A DNA stretch of 64,000 nt, taken from positions 1 through 64,000 of the forward strand of contig JAGTRY010000005.1 of the NCBI GenBank assembly GCA_018262235.1, read 5' to 3'. The notes under the pieces are model-generated. The model had not been told where the DNA came from and did no database searches. It saw only the letters and a program-made list of their open reading frames with translations. The translations under genes and the position numbers were made by a program. The stretch is from Pseudomonadota bacterium (GTDB lineage: Bacteria; Pseudomonadota; Gammaproteobacteria; Burkholderiales; Rhodocyclaceae). How positions within the stretch are numbered: the first letter of the stretch is position 1; every line of letters begins with the position of its first letter. This document shows, piece after piece, positions 46,548 through 55,118 of the stretch.

Positions 46548-48149
46548 TCAGTTGAGAACCTGCGCCCCGGGGGCTACTGCAGGGGACTCGGCTGCTGCCG
46601 GAATGCTATCGCTCTTTTGCCAGGGCAACTTGAGACTGGACTCAAGCTCTGCACGGGGAACATCCATCACGATGGCGGCTGCGCGCTCAACCAGTTCGAT
46701 CACCGGCTTCGGCATGCAGATCCCGAACAAGAGCATCAGTGCAAGCAAAACTGCCATCGGAGCCAGGGTCAACGCACCTGTATCCCCCTTGGCCACCACT
46801 TCCGGACTGGGCCCGAACAGGCTGCCTGCCAGCATGCGCACCAGCCCTGCCAGCACAATGGTCAGCAGCAGCAGGACGATCAGGACCAGCCAGCCACGCC
46901 CTGCCGAAATTCCGGCGGTAACCACCATGAATTCACTGACGAAGATGTTGAACGGCGGCAAACCACCCAGAGCCAGTGCCCCGGCGCCAATCAGCAGACC
47001 GGTCAGCGGCGCGACCTTGAGAACCCCTTTGACGGCATCCAGATCACGCGTGCCGTACTTGAGCAGGATGTTGCCCGAGCCGCAGAACAGCAAGGCCTTG
47101 GCCAGACTGTGATTGATGGTGTGAAACAGAGCCGCGAGAATCCCCAGAGGCCCGCCGATGCCGATCGATAGCGCGATCAGCCCCATGTTTTCGACCGAGG
47201 AATACGCCAGCAGACGCTTCATGTCGCGCTGCACGACGATGAAGAAAGCTGCCACCGCAATCGACATCAAGCCGAATGCCAGCAGCAAGGACTGCGGATA
47301 AGCCGGGCCAATGGTCTTGGAAACGATGATGTAGAAACGGATGATCACCAGCAGGGCGCAATTGAGCAGCACCGCCGAAAGCAAGGCCGAAACCGGGCTG
47401 GGCGCTTCGCTGTGTGCATCGGGCAACCAGGCATGCATCGGGAACAAGCCTGCCTTGGTACCGAACCCGATCAGCACGAACACGAAAGAGATGTGGATCA
47501 GCGTCGGGTCCAGCGCCTTGGCGTTGTCGCGCAGCACGGTCCAGAAAATCGCCGTTTCCGGCTGGGTCAGCACATTGGCCGCATTCGAATACACCAGCAC
47601 CGTACCATACAGGCCAAAGGCCACGCCCACCGTACAGATGATGATGTATTTCCACACGGCTTCCAGCGAGGAACGCTGGCCGTACAGACCGACCAGGAAG
47701 GCAGAACCCAGGGTGGTGGCTTCGACAGCCACCCACATCATGATCACGTTGTTGGCGGTAGCCACCAGCAGCATCGTGAACAGGAACAGGTTGAAGAAAC
47801 CGTAGTAGTTGCACAGGGTGCCGTGATCAATTTCACCATCATCGACCTCATGCCCCATGTAACCGATCGAATACACCCCGGTGAGGAAACCGACCACGCC
47901 GATCAAGGCTATGAACACCGCCGCCAGAGCGTCGATATAGAGCCAGTGCCCGGGGGATGAAACCGATCCATCGGCCATCACCGTCTGTACAGCCAGCAGC
48001 GAAAACACCAGCACTGATGAAATCCCGGCCAGATGCGCCAGTGTCGTCACCATACGCGTAGCCGCCCCCAACCAGCGTGAGGCAAAAGCCAGCAAAGATG
48101 CTGCCAGAGGGGCCAGCAGCAACGCGAGAAGCAAGTCCGTGTGAGTCAT
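46548..48149 (-). CDS. hyfF: Hydrogenase-4 membrane subunit HyfF (antiporter-like)
   Basis: A 533-aa protein with about fourteen hydrophobic helices, belonging to the NuoL/M/N (Mrp antiporter-like) family. Key motifs are [20 protein letters not shown] (glutamate in a transmembrane helix), [30 protein letters not shown] (the conserved Lys-Pro/H-W-L region) and [16 protein letters not shown] soluble C-terminal tail follows. In HyfF such subunits are predicted to move protons when formate is oxidised. It lies 26 bp upstream of hyfG and 7 bp downstream of hyfE. Confidence 0.95.
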   Translation of the reverse strand: MTHTDLLLALLLAPLAASLLAFASRWLGAATRMVTTLAHLAGISSVLVFSLLAVQTVMADGSVSSPGHWLYIDALAAVFIALIGVVGFLTGVYSIGYMGHEVDDGEIDHGTLCNYYGFFNLFLFTMLLVATANNVIMMWVAVEATTLGSAFLVGLYGQRSSLEAVWKYIIICTVGVAFGLYGTVLVYSNAANVLTQPETAIFWTVLRDNAKALDPTLIHISFVFVLIGFGTKAGLFPMHAWLPDAHSEAPSPVSALLSAVLLNCALLVIIRFYIIVSKTIGPAYPQSLLLAFGLMSIAVAAFFIVVQRDMKRLLAYSSVENMGLIALSIGIGGPLGILAALFHTINHSLAKALLFCGSGNILLKYGTRDLDAVKGVLKVAPLTGLLIGAGALALGGLPPFNIFVSEFMVVTAGISAGRGWLVLIVLLLLTIVLAGLVRMLAGSLFGPSPEVVAKGDTGALTLAPMAVLLALMLLFGICMPKPVIELVERAAAIVMDVPRAELESSLKLPWQKSDSIPAAAESPAVAPGAQVLN

Positions 48150-48155
48150 GTTCGG

Positions 48156-48806
48156 TCAGCCCTTCAACGCCGTGAGTTGTCGTACATCGAGCGTGTTCAG
48201 TGTCCGGAAAATCTGGCGGGCAATCACGGTCATGATCGCCACGGCAAAGATCGCATCCGTCGCAATCCCGATCTCCACCAGTTCAGGCGCCTTGTAGGCC
48301 ATCAGCGCCAGGGTCAGGTGCGCGCCGTTTTCCATCAGGCAGTAACCGAAGATCTGCTTGAGGATGTTGCGCTGACTGACGATGCAGAGCAGGCCCAGGA
48401 AGAAGTGCCCCAGCGAAACGCCCAGCGCCGGCTTCAGATCGGTAATCGCCGGCAATTGCACCGAAGAGACCACCAGATAGGACAACAGCACAATCACCGC
48501 GGCCGCGAGAATCGTCCAGGCCGGCCCCAGCAAGGCCTTGTCAGCCTCCGGGTCGTGCAGCGAGCCAAGGGCGCGATACATGATGAAAGGCACCAGCAGC
48601 ACCTTGGTCACGAAAGCACTGGCCGACCACAGATACAACTCTTCGGCATGCATGTTGACAGCCAGCGCGAGGAAGATCAGCACCAGCACAAAGGACTGCA
48701 GCGCATACAGCAACGCCGAGGTGGCGGGCCGCTTCGCGCCGATCACCAGCAACGAAGTGACGATCAGCAGCCCGGCAAGATTATTGACGATCATGGATCC
48801 GGTCAT
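48156..48806 (-). CDS. hyfE: Hydrogenase-4 membrane subunit HyfE (NuoK-like)
   Basis: A 216-aa protein of about six or seven helices; its C-terminal half resembles NuoK (LVGILCIVSQRNILKQIFGYCLMENGAHLTLALMAY, with the membrane glutamate). The length is the same as that I remember for E. coli HyfE. The ATG at 48806 (MTGSMIVNNLAGL) is preceded by GGGAGAGG; the longer frame starts inside hyfD. The subunit belongs to the hydrogenase-4 membrane arm and is absent from the simpler hydrogenase-3 (Hyc), which marks this as the Hyf type. Confidence 0.95.
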   Translation of the reverse strand: MTGSMIVNNLAGLLIVTSLLVIGAKRPATSALLYALQSFVLVLIFLALAVNMHAEELYLWSASAFVTKVLLVPFIMYRALGSLHDPEADKALLGPAWTILAAAVIVLLSYLVVSSVQLPAITDLKPALGVSLGHFFLGLLCIVSQRNILKQIFGYCLMENGAHLTLALMAYKAPELVEIGIATDAIFAVAIMTVIARQIFRTLNTLDVRQLTALKG

Positions 48807-48816
48807 GGCCTCTCCC

Positions 48817-50259
48817 TTAGCCGAGCCAGGCGGCGGCAATAAAGCTCGAACACAAGGACATGATGATCAGTGTGACGAGAACGAACTTGATGGCAAACGG
48901 CACCGGCTGCGAGGCCGCCACTTCTGGCGAAGCCTGGCCTGGAACGATCTTGCCGAACCAGCTCAGGAACCACGCGAAACTCGCGACCGACTCGATCATC
49001 GCCAGCACGATCAGGGGCAGGAACATGATGTGCTCGCGTGACAATTCGAAGCCCGCCGAAAATATCGCGAACTTGCTGAAGAAGCCGTTGAACGGCGGCA
49101 CCCCGGTGATTGCCAGGGCGGCCACACAGAAACTGATGCCCAGCAAAGGCAACTTGCCCATCACCCCGCGCAAGGCCGGCATCATGCGCGTCCCGCAGGT
49201 ATAGCTGAACGCCCCGGCCACAAGGAAGAACAGGCTTTTGGCAAAAGCGTGGTTGAAGATGTGCGCAATGCCGCCCTTGAAGGCCAGGGTCGAGCCGAAA
49301 ATCGACAAGGACAGCGCCAGGAAGATGTAGGACAACTGGGTGATCGTGGAATATGCCAGAAGACGCTTCATGTCCTTCTGCGGCAGATACATCGCAAAGC
49401 CATACACCAGCGTAATCAGCGCCATCACAACGCCGACCACCCCCACCACCTCCGGCACCACACCGGCCGACATGATCCCGCGGGCGAAGATATACACGCC
49501 CACTTTCACCATCGAAGCCGCATGCAGATAGGCAGAAATCGGCGTCGGCGCCTCCATGGCTTCGGGCAGCCACATATGCAAAGGCAATTGCGCCGATTTG
49601 CCCCAGGCCGCCACCAGAATCCCCAACAGGATGGCCGTCTTGACGCCACTGTCCAGATGCTCAAGTCCGCTCAGGGCAAACGACCCGGTGCTCGCAAACA
49701 GGTAAGCCGCAGCGAAGTACAAGCCAATCGAAGCGATATGGGTAATGATCAAGGCCTTCATGGCCGCACGCAGGCCCTTGGGTTTCTCGTAATAACCGAT
49801 CAGGCCCCAGGAACAGGCGCCGGTGATTTCGAAGAACAGCAACTGGCCCAGCACCGTGGAGGAAAACACCAGGCCCGCCATGGCGCCAATGAAGACCAGC
49901 AGGAAGGCGTAGTAACGCGGGCGTCCGACATGCGGGTGTTCGCGATTGCCGTCACTGAGATAGGCCGTCGAATACACGCAGACCAGGAATCCCAGAAAGA
50001 CGACCGCGAAGCCGATCAGGGTACTGACCGCGTCCAGCGTCAGGCCAAAGAACCGGGCCTGACCGAAGGACACCAGGTCCAGCTCGATCACTGGAATATC
50101 GGCTTGCCGGAATGCAGCAGCAACGCCGATCACACAGAGCGAAGCCAGCACAGAAAACAGCAAGGCGATCCATTTGGCAGCCTCTTTTGGCACAAGCAAG
50201 GCCAGCGCGGCACCAACAAAAGGAACCAGGATGGTCGCGAGGGCGAGTGTCTGAATCAT
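48817..50259 (-). CDS. hyfD: Hydrogenase-4 membrane subunit HyfD (antiporter-like)
   Basis: A 480-aa protein with about fourteen helices, the second antiporter-like (NuoL/M/N) subunit of the complex. Motifs include LLFFEITGACSWGLIGYYEKPKGLRAAMKALIITHIASIG, QLPLHMWLPEAMEAPTPISAYLHAASMVKVG and [17 protein letters not shown]. Together with HyfB and HyfF it gives the three antiporter-like subunits typical of formate hydrogenlyase-2. It starts 15 bp after hyfC and ends 10 bp before hyfE. Confidence 0.95.
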   Translation of the reverse strand: MIQTLALATILVPFVGAALALLVPKEAAKWIALLFSVLASLCVIGVAAAFRQADIPVIELDLVSFGQARFFGLTLDAVSTLIGFAVVFLGFLVCVYSTAYLSDGNREHPHVGRPRYYAFLLVFIGAMAGLVFSSTVLGQLLFFEITGACSWGLIGYYEKPKGLRAAMKALIITHIASIGLYFAAAYLFASTGSFALSGLEHLDSGVKTAILLGILVAAWGKSAQLPLHMWLPEAMEAPTPISAYLHAASMVKVGVYIFARGIMSAGVVPEVVGVVGVVMALITLVYGFAMYLPQKDMKRLLAYSTITQLSYIFLALSLSIFGSTLAFKGGIAHIFNHAFAKSLFFLVAGAFSYTCGTRMMPALRGVMGKLPLLGISFCVAALAITGVPPFNGFFSKFAIFSAGFELSREHIMFLPLIVLAMIESVASFAWFLSWFGKIVPGQASPEVAASQPVPFAIKFVLVTLIIMSLCSSFIAAAWLG

Positions 50260-50274
50260 TTTTTTCTAAACTCC

Positions 50275-51225
50275 TCAGAGACCGGCGAGATAAAACACGA
50301 AAGACAAGGCCGCAACGCCAAAGCCAACCCAGGTCACCCGCGAAGTCAGCATGAAGCGACCGCGCGCCATGCTGTTTTCAACCAGCGCGGCCAGGAAGAA
50401 AATCACTGCCAGGCGGACAGGAATGGCTACAACGGCGATGGCCATGGCAAGGCCTCCCGCATTCAGATCGGTCGCGATCCCGAAGGGGAGGAACACGCCG
50501 ATGAAGAACTGCGCCATCACCACTTTCTTCAGGCCCAGACCCAGTTTCAGAATGGCCAGCGAGGAGCCGGAATATTCCGTCAGCGGGCCTTCCTGCAGCT
50601 CCTGCTCAGCTTCGGCCATATCGAAAGGCAATTTGCCCATCTCGATGAAGACGGCAAAACCGAAGGCCAGCATCGCCAGCACGATGGCCGTCGGTGACTG
50701 ACCGTAGCCATTGGCGATGGAGTCGCTGATGCTGCCAATGTTGGTGGAGCCTTCGATCAGGGCCACCACCAGCAAGGACAGGATCATGATCGGCTCGACC
50801 AGTACCCCCAGCGTCGCCTCCCGGGTCGCCCCCAGCCCTGCGTAGAGACTGCCCGAGTCGATCCCTGCGAGTGAGAAGAAGAAGCGCGCCAACGCAAACA
50901 GATAAGCGACGGTAATGATGTCGGCAATCACACCCAGTGGGGAATGATGGGTAAAGACCGGCAAGGCCATGGCCACCAGCAACATGACACCGAACATCAC
51001 GAAGGGCATGGCCTGGAACACAAAGCCCGAAGCAGCGGGCGCAACATCCTGGCGTTTGAGCAGCTTGAAGATGTCACGGTAATCCTGCCACACCCCCGGG
51101 CCACGACGCGAGTGCATGCGAGCACGCATCTGGCGGGAAATACCCGTCATCAACGGTGCCAGGGCCAGCAGGATCAGGGCTTGCAGGAGCGCCAGCAGGA
51201 TCGGTTGAAAGTTCAGATTCAGCAT
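50275..51225 (-). CDS. hyfC: Hydrogenase-4 membrane subunit HyfC (NuoH-like)
   Basis: A 316-aa protein of about eight helices homologous to HycD/HyfC and NuoH, the subunit connecting the soluble hydrogenase to the membrane arm. The signature RMHSRRGPGVWQDYRDIFKLLKRQDVAP near residues 36-63 and the EMGKLPFDMAEAEQELQEGPLTEYSG motif (charged residues at the quinone-like site) are typical. It follows hyfB by 9 bp with a GGAGCTGCC site before the ATG. Confidence 0.95.
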   Translation of the reverse strand: MLNLNFQPILLALLQALILLALAPLMTGISRQMRARMHSRRGPGVWQDYRDIFKLLKRQDVAPAASGFVFQAMPFVMFGVMLLVAMALPVFTHHSPLGVIADIITVAYLFALARFFFSLAGIDSGSLYAGLGATREATLGVLVEPIMILSLLVVALIEGSTNIGSISDSIANGYGQSPTAIVLAMLAFGFAVFIEMGKLPFDMAEAEQELQEGPLTEYSGSSLAILKLGLGLKKVVMAQFFIGVFLPFGIATDLNAGGLAMAIAVVAIPVRLAVIFFLAALVENSMARGRFMLTSRVTWVGFGVAALSFVFYLAGL

Positions 51226-51234
51226 GGCAGCTCC

Positions 51235-53253
51235 TTAAACAGTGAACACGAGGAGGACTACCAGCGCCGCGACAACGTACAGGCAATAGACGCGGAAATC
51301 GCCATGCTGCAGCCACTGCACCTGACGGCCGAGCCACGGTACAAAGCGCAGCACGGGAGCCACCAGCTTGTCATCCCAGAAAGGTTCGGCACGCGTCGCC
51401 GCAGCGATCAGGCGCTGCATCGACGACTGCAGCAAGGGGCCAGGATCCATGGTGCGGCGCAGATTGAACATGGCGCCAAACATGCTGCTGATCGGTTTGG
51501 CAAAACCATCGGCCGACACCACCATGTGGCCTTCCTGCATATAGCCGCAAGCCCAGGCATCGCCGCTGTGACGCCGCGCCATGCGTACCCCTTTAACGAG
51601 CATCACGATCAGCACCGCCAGCAAGGGTGTTGCCATCAACAATATTGCAATCAGCGGCGTGGACAAGGTGGCCTGAACCAGGCTGCCCGGGAAGAGCAAA
51701 GTACCCTGTGCCACATCCAGATGAGCGCCGCCAGCCAGCGAACTCGCCACTCCCGCAATCACCGGCGCCACCACCGAGGCACCGAGCCCAAGCAGGATCG
51801 CCACCACCGCCAGGAACAGCATTGCCAGGACCATCGCGGCAGGCGCCTCTTTCGCCTTGTCGGCATGTTCGCTACGCGGCAGGCCCGAAAAACTCATGCC
51901 ATACACCTTGATGAAACACATCGCAGCCAGAGCTCCGGTGATCGCCAGCATGACAATCGCCGCAGGCCCGACAAGCCGGATCAACAGTTCCCCTTCACGA
52001 CTCATCGTGAACAGGGACTGATAGGTGAACCATTCGCTGACGAAACCATTCAGCGGTGGCAGTGCCGAAATGGCCATCGCACCGACCAGGAAAGCCGCTG
52101 CCGTATAAGGCATCTTGCGCGCCAGCCCCCCCAGCTTCTCCATGTTCTTGGTATGGGTGCGGAACAGGATGGAACCGGCCCCCAGGAACAGCAGACCTTT
52201 GAATACGGCATGATTGAGCAGGTGATACAGCCCGGCCAGCAGGCCCAAACCGGCCAGCAACGGACGCCCCGTTGCGATGCCGATCATTCCCACCCCGACC
52301 CCCATCAGGATGATGCCGACATTCTCGACGGAGGAATACGCCAGCAAGCGTTTGATGTCTTTCTCGGCAATCGCATACAGCACCCCCAGCACAGCCGATA
52401 CCGCACCGAATGCCAGAACCACAATTCCCCACCAGGCCGTATGTGCCCCCAGCAGATCCACGCCAACCTTGATGATGCCGAACACGCCGATCTTGACCAT
52501 CACCCCCGACATCAGCGCAGAACCGTGCGAAGGCGCAGCCGGGTGGGCACGCGGCAACCAGCCATGCAGCGGAATCATGCCGGCCTTGGCGCCAAAACCG
52601 AAAAATGCCAGCAGGAACACCACAGAAGCCATTGGCATGGAGAGCTGCAGCTTGCGGAAACTGGCGAACTCCAGACTGCCGCTCTGACCATACAGGATGA
52701 AGAAAGCGATCAGGATCAGCACCGAACCGGCATGTGCAATCAGGAAATACAGAAAACCCGCGCTGACGGCTTCCTCGTCCTGATCGAAGATCACCAGGAA
52801 ATAGGAGGCCAGCGACATCATCTCGAAGAACACCAGGAACCAGAAGGCGTTATCAACCACCACCAGTGCCACCATCGAGGCGATGAACAGGTTCATGAAG
52901 AAGCCCATCGCCCAGGCGCCGCGTCCAGCGTATTCGCGGACATAGGCCAGGGAATAGATCGAGGTGGCCACAACCAGCAGTGAAATCACCAGGACCATGA
53001 ATGCGGCCAGCAAATCGACCCGCACCGAGAAATTTGCAAACGAAAACACGCTGGCCATCGCAAAGCTCACGCCGTGCCCACTCAACAAAACCGGCAGCAC
53101 GGCAGCCAGCCCTGCCACGCCACCCAATGCACCGAGAACGCCGGCACTGGCAATGGCAAGTTCTTCGCGCCTGGCGAAGAGGAGCGACAGAAACGCACCG
53201 CCAACGTAGAGCAGCACGGAAACAAACAAGAGATCAAGGCTGGTCATGGTCAT
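51235..53253 (-). CDS. hyfB: Hydrogenase-4 membrane subunit HyfB (antiporter-like)
   Basis: A 672-aa membrane protein of the NuoL/M/N family with about sixteen helices, the largest antiporter-like subunit of the complex. Motifs are FWFLVFFEMMSLASYFLVIF (membrane glutamate), MIPLHGWLPRAHPAAPSHGSALMSGVMVKIG and [18 protein letters not shown]. The length equals that of E. coli HyfB as I recall it. Its start overlaps the hyfA stop codon. Predicted function is proton translocation coupled to formate-dependent hydrogen evolution. Confidence 0.95.
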   Translation of the reverse strand: MTMTSLDLLFVSVLLYVGGAFLSLLFARREELAIASAGVLGALGGVAGLAAVLPVLLSGHGVSFAMASVFSFANFSVRVDLLAAFMVLVISLLVVATSIYSLAYVREYAGRGAWAMGFFMNLFIASMVALVVVDNAFWFLVFFEMMSLASYFLVIFDQDEEAVSAGFLYFLIAHAGSVLILIAFFILYGQSGSLEFASFRKLQLSMPMASVVFLLAFFGFGAKAGMIPLHGWLPRAHPAAPSHGSALMSGVMVKIGVFGIIKVGVDLLGAHTAWWGIVVLAFGAVSAVLGVLYAIAEKDIKRLLAYSSVENVGIILMGVGVGMIGIATGRPLLAGLGLLAGLYHLLNHAVFKGLLFLGAGSILFRTHTKNMEKLGGLARKMPYTAAAFLVGAMAISALPPLNGFVSEWFTYQSLFTMSREGELLIRLVGPAAIVMLAITGALAAMCFIKVYGMSFSGLPRSEHADKAKEAPAAMVLAMLFLAVVAILLGLGASVVAPVIAGVASSLAGGAHLDVAQGTLLFPGSLVQATLSTPLIAILLMATPLLAVLIVMLVKGVRMARRHSGDAWACGYMQEGHMVVSADGFAKPISSMFGAMFNLRRTMDPGPLLQSSMQRLIAAATRAEPFWDDKLVAPVLRFVPWLGRQVQWLQHGDFRVYCLYVVAALVVLLVFTV

Positions 53254-53837
53254 TCCTGCTCCTTGCTGACAAGCAGCGGAAAGTCTGGGCCCAAACCGGC
53301 CAGAGTCGCCTTGCGCTTGGCATCTCCGGCCACATCAAGCGCCCGGTCATCCACCGCCAACAGGGCATGCGTCGGACAGACCTTCACACATGCCGGGCCA
53401 TCCTCGAGAAAAGCACACAGATCGCATTTCACCGCCACGCTGCGTACCCCGATCTCCCAGGCCAGCAAGGGGTTGAGTGTGGCCGACTGGGTCGGTGCGT
53501 TGGCAAAGGTTCCCGCCACTCCGGCCGTGCTGGTGCCATGTGGTGTGATCGCACCGAACGGACAAGCTATCGCACACAGCTTGCAGCCGATACAGACGGT
53601 TTCGTTCAGGACGACAGCGTCATCCTGATGCGTAATGGCGCCCACCGGGCAGACCCTGGCGCAAGGAGCATCCTCACAGTGGCGACACAGGATCGGCGCG
53701 GTGCCGGTCTCGGTACGCGTAACGGTAAGACGTGGCAAAGACTGCAAGCCCTCGGCCTTATGCACGACCGCACATGCGGCCATGCAGGTATTACATCCGA
53801 TGCAGAGTTTTGACTCTGCGATAACGAAGCGGTTCAT
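53250..53837 (-). CDS. hyfA: Hydrogenase-4 electron transfer subunit HyfA
   Basis: A 195-aa ferredoxin-like protein with four [4Fe-4S] cysteine sets (CIGCNTCMAACA, CRHCEDAPCARVCP, CIGCKLCAIACPFG, CDLCAFLEDGPACVKVCP), homologous to HycB/HyfA, which joins FdhF to the hydrogenase. A variable insertion of about 30 residues (THGTSTAGVAGTF...) separates the third and fourth sets. It is the first gene of the long operon hyfA-I, hycH, hycI, hydN-like, fdhF, followed by moaA and fdhD. A sigma-54-type promoter lies 140 bp upstream. Confidence 0.95.
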   Translation of the reverse strand: MNRFVIAESKLCIGCNTCMAACAVVHKAEGLQSLPRLTVTRTETGTAPILCRHCEDAPCARVCPVGAITHQDDAVVLNETVCIGCKLCAIACPFGAITPHGTSTAGVAGTFANAPTQSATLNPLLAWEIGVRSVAVKCDLCAFLEDGPACVKVCPTHALLAVDDRALDVAGDAKRKATLAGLGPDFPLLVSKEQE

Positions 53838-53976
53838 GCCCGTGTCCCCAGATCAGACTGCCTTGTAGGCATCTGCTCCCTTTACGCAGGATTCATGCCG
53901 CAGTCGCCTATGTTCACGAGAAATTGAATACCTTCTGGAATATCAAACGCTTGCAGAGAATCCCTGTAACGCTTTT

Positions 53977-53991
53977 GCATTGCATTGGCCA
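53977..53991 (-). promoter_or_regulatory. Sigma-54 -24/-12 promoter of the hyf operon
   Basis: On the minus strand this reads TGGCCAATGCAATGC. The GG and GC pairs are exactly 12 bases apart, and 12 of 15 positions agree with the pattern TGGCAC-N5-TTGC when the spacer is not counted against it. It lies 140 bp before the hyfA ATG, so transcription should begin near 53965. The FhlA-like activator gene in this locus makes a sigma-54 promoter expected here. Confidence 0.7.
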
Positions 53992-54004
53992 AACCGAACC
54001 GCAA

Positions 54005-54036
54005 GTGACGACCGTCACTTCGTCAAAAATGACGAA
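54005..54036. promoter_or_regulatory. Two adjacent perfect palindromes, candidate activator sites
   Basis: GTGACG-AC-CGTCAC (54005-54018) touches TTCGTCA-AAAA-TGACGAA (54019-54036). The four TGACG/CGTCA half-sites are within 29 bp and lie 40-71 bases before the predicted hyf transcription start. They are good candidates for binding of the FhlA-like protein, though its known consensus could not be compared here. Confidence 0.6.
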
Positions 54037-54071
54037 ACCCCGGGTGCTTCATCGACACTTCGACACCTGTG

Positions 54072-54980
54072 TCAGCGCGATCCGCTTGCCGACAGGTGTT
54101 GCCAGATCCGCTCGACCACCGGCTTGGTGTTGTCCAGCGAACGATAGATGCGCACATCAATCGCCGCGCACCAGTGCTCGTCCCCTGCCTGCAGCAGCAA
54201 TCCATCGTGCAGCTCACGCGCAGCACAACTCTCCGGCAGCCAGCCGATGCCGTGGCCGGCCACAATCATCGCCTTCAAGGCCTCGGCCATGTGGGTTTCG
54301 AAGGAACGCTGAAGAAAGCTCGGGCGCCCCGCTGACAGCAGGATCAGCTCAACGATGTAGGCCAGATAGGCCCCTGACTCATATGCCAGGAAGGGAAATG
54401 GTTGCCGCGAATCGCCCGGCAGTTCGAACAGCGCACGCCCATCGCTGCCTATCCCTGAATACGGCAGTACCCGGTCACCGCCAAGCTCCAGGAAAGGATG
54501 GCCGCGCGATTCCTTGATGATCGGCAGCTGCGGATGGTGATAGGTGATCAGGAAATCCGTCTCGCCGCTGGTCAAGGCGGCCACCCCGTCCTGCACATTG
54601 ACCGCCAGCACACGCGCCAGGATTGCCGGAAAACTGAGCTTCAGTTGTTTGAGCCAGCCAGGGAAATAGGTCAGCGATAGCGTATGTGCGACAGCAAAGC
54701 GTACCGAGTCGAGGGCAAGCGGCGCATGCCCTTTGAGAATCGTGCGCATCTCCTGGGTGCGCCCGACGAGGTCGACGGCCATGGCATGAAACGTCCGCCC
54801 GGCAGGCGTCAGGCGCACGCCCTGGGCGCTGCGGTCAACCAGTTCCACGCCGACCCAGGCTTCCAGTGCCTGGATCCGGCGACTCAGGGCCGACTGGGAA
54901 ATCCTGCGCTGTTGCGCGGCCTGCGAGAATCCATGGGTGCCGACCAGGCAGAGAAAATCTTCAAACCAATCGATGTGCAT
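54072..54980 (-). CDS. LysR-type transcriptional regulator (HypT-like)
   Basis: A 302-aa LysR regulator with an N-terminal winged helix-turn-helix (GFSQAAQQRRISQSALSRRIQALEAWVGVELVDRS) and a C-terminal effector domain. The pattern in the second half (DFLITYHHPQL, ALFELPGD..PFLAYESGAYLAYIVE) and the HTH resemble the HypT/YjiE group more than other LysR classes, but the redox-sensing methionines of HypT were not checked by alignment. It is divergent from the aspartase-malic enzyme gene and probably controls it; a T-N11-A palindrome lies in the shared region. Its 3' end is directly upstream of the hyf promoter region. Confidence 0.85.
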   Translation of the reverse strand: MHIDWFEDFLCLVGTHGFSQAAQQRRISQSALSRRIQALEAWVGVELVDRSAQGVRLTPAGRTFHAMAVDLVGRTQEMRTILKGHAPLALDSVRFAVAHTLSLTYFPGWLKQLKLSFPAILARVLAVNVQDGVAALTSGETDFLITYHHPQLPIIKESRGHPFLELGGDRVLPYSGIGSDGRALFELPGDSRQPFPFLAYESGAYLAYIVELILLSAGRPSFLQRSFETHMAEALKAMIVAGHGIGWLPESCAARELHDGLLLQAGDEHWCAAIDVRIYRSLDNTKPVVERIWQHLSASGSR

Positions 54981-55033
54981 GCATGTCCTCGCTCGCGGCG
55001 GATGGCGTCAATCCGCCCATTCTGGATGACTTC

Positions 55034-55048
55034 ATGCGTTTCGTGCAT
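55034..55048. promoter_or_regulatory. Candidate LysR-type binding site
   Basis: ATGC-GTTTCGT-GCAT is a T-N11-A inverted repeat located about 55 bp upstream of the LysR gene start and 70 bp upstream of the aspartase start, where a LysR-type activator of the divergent pair would bind. Confidence 0.4.
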
Positions 55049-55118
55049 AACGGTAACGTTTCTGCCCGCCTGGTCCGTAAGCTTTCCGAAGATCCCTCGC
55101 TTACAAAGGCCAACGTCC

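Noticed and set aside
50944-52983. 679-codon open frame antisense to hyfB and hyfC
   Set aside because: The His/Gln/Arg-rich translation is typical of the reverse complement of membrane-protein genes.
53941-53953. Perfect IHF-type match TATCAAACGCTTG near the hyf promoter
   Set aside because: It lies downstream of the predicted transcription start, not between activator sites and promoter; a single short-consensus match is weak evidence.
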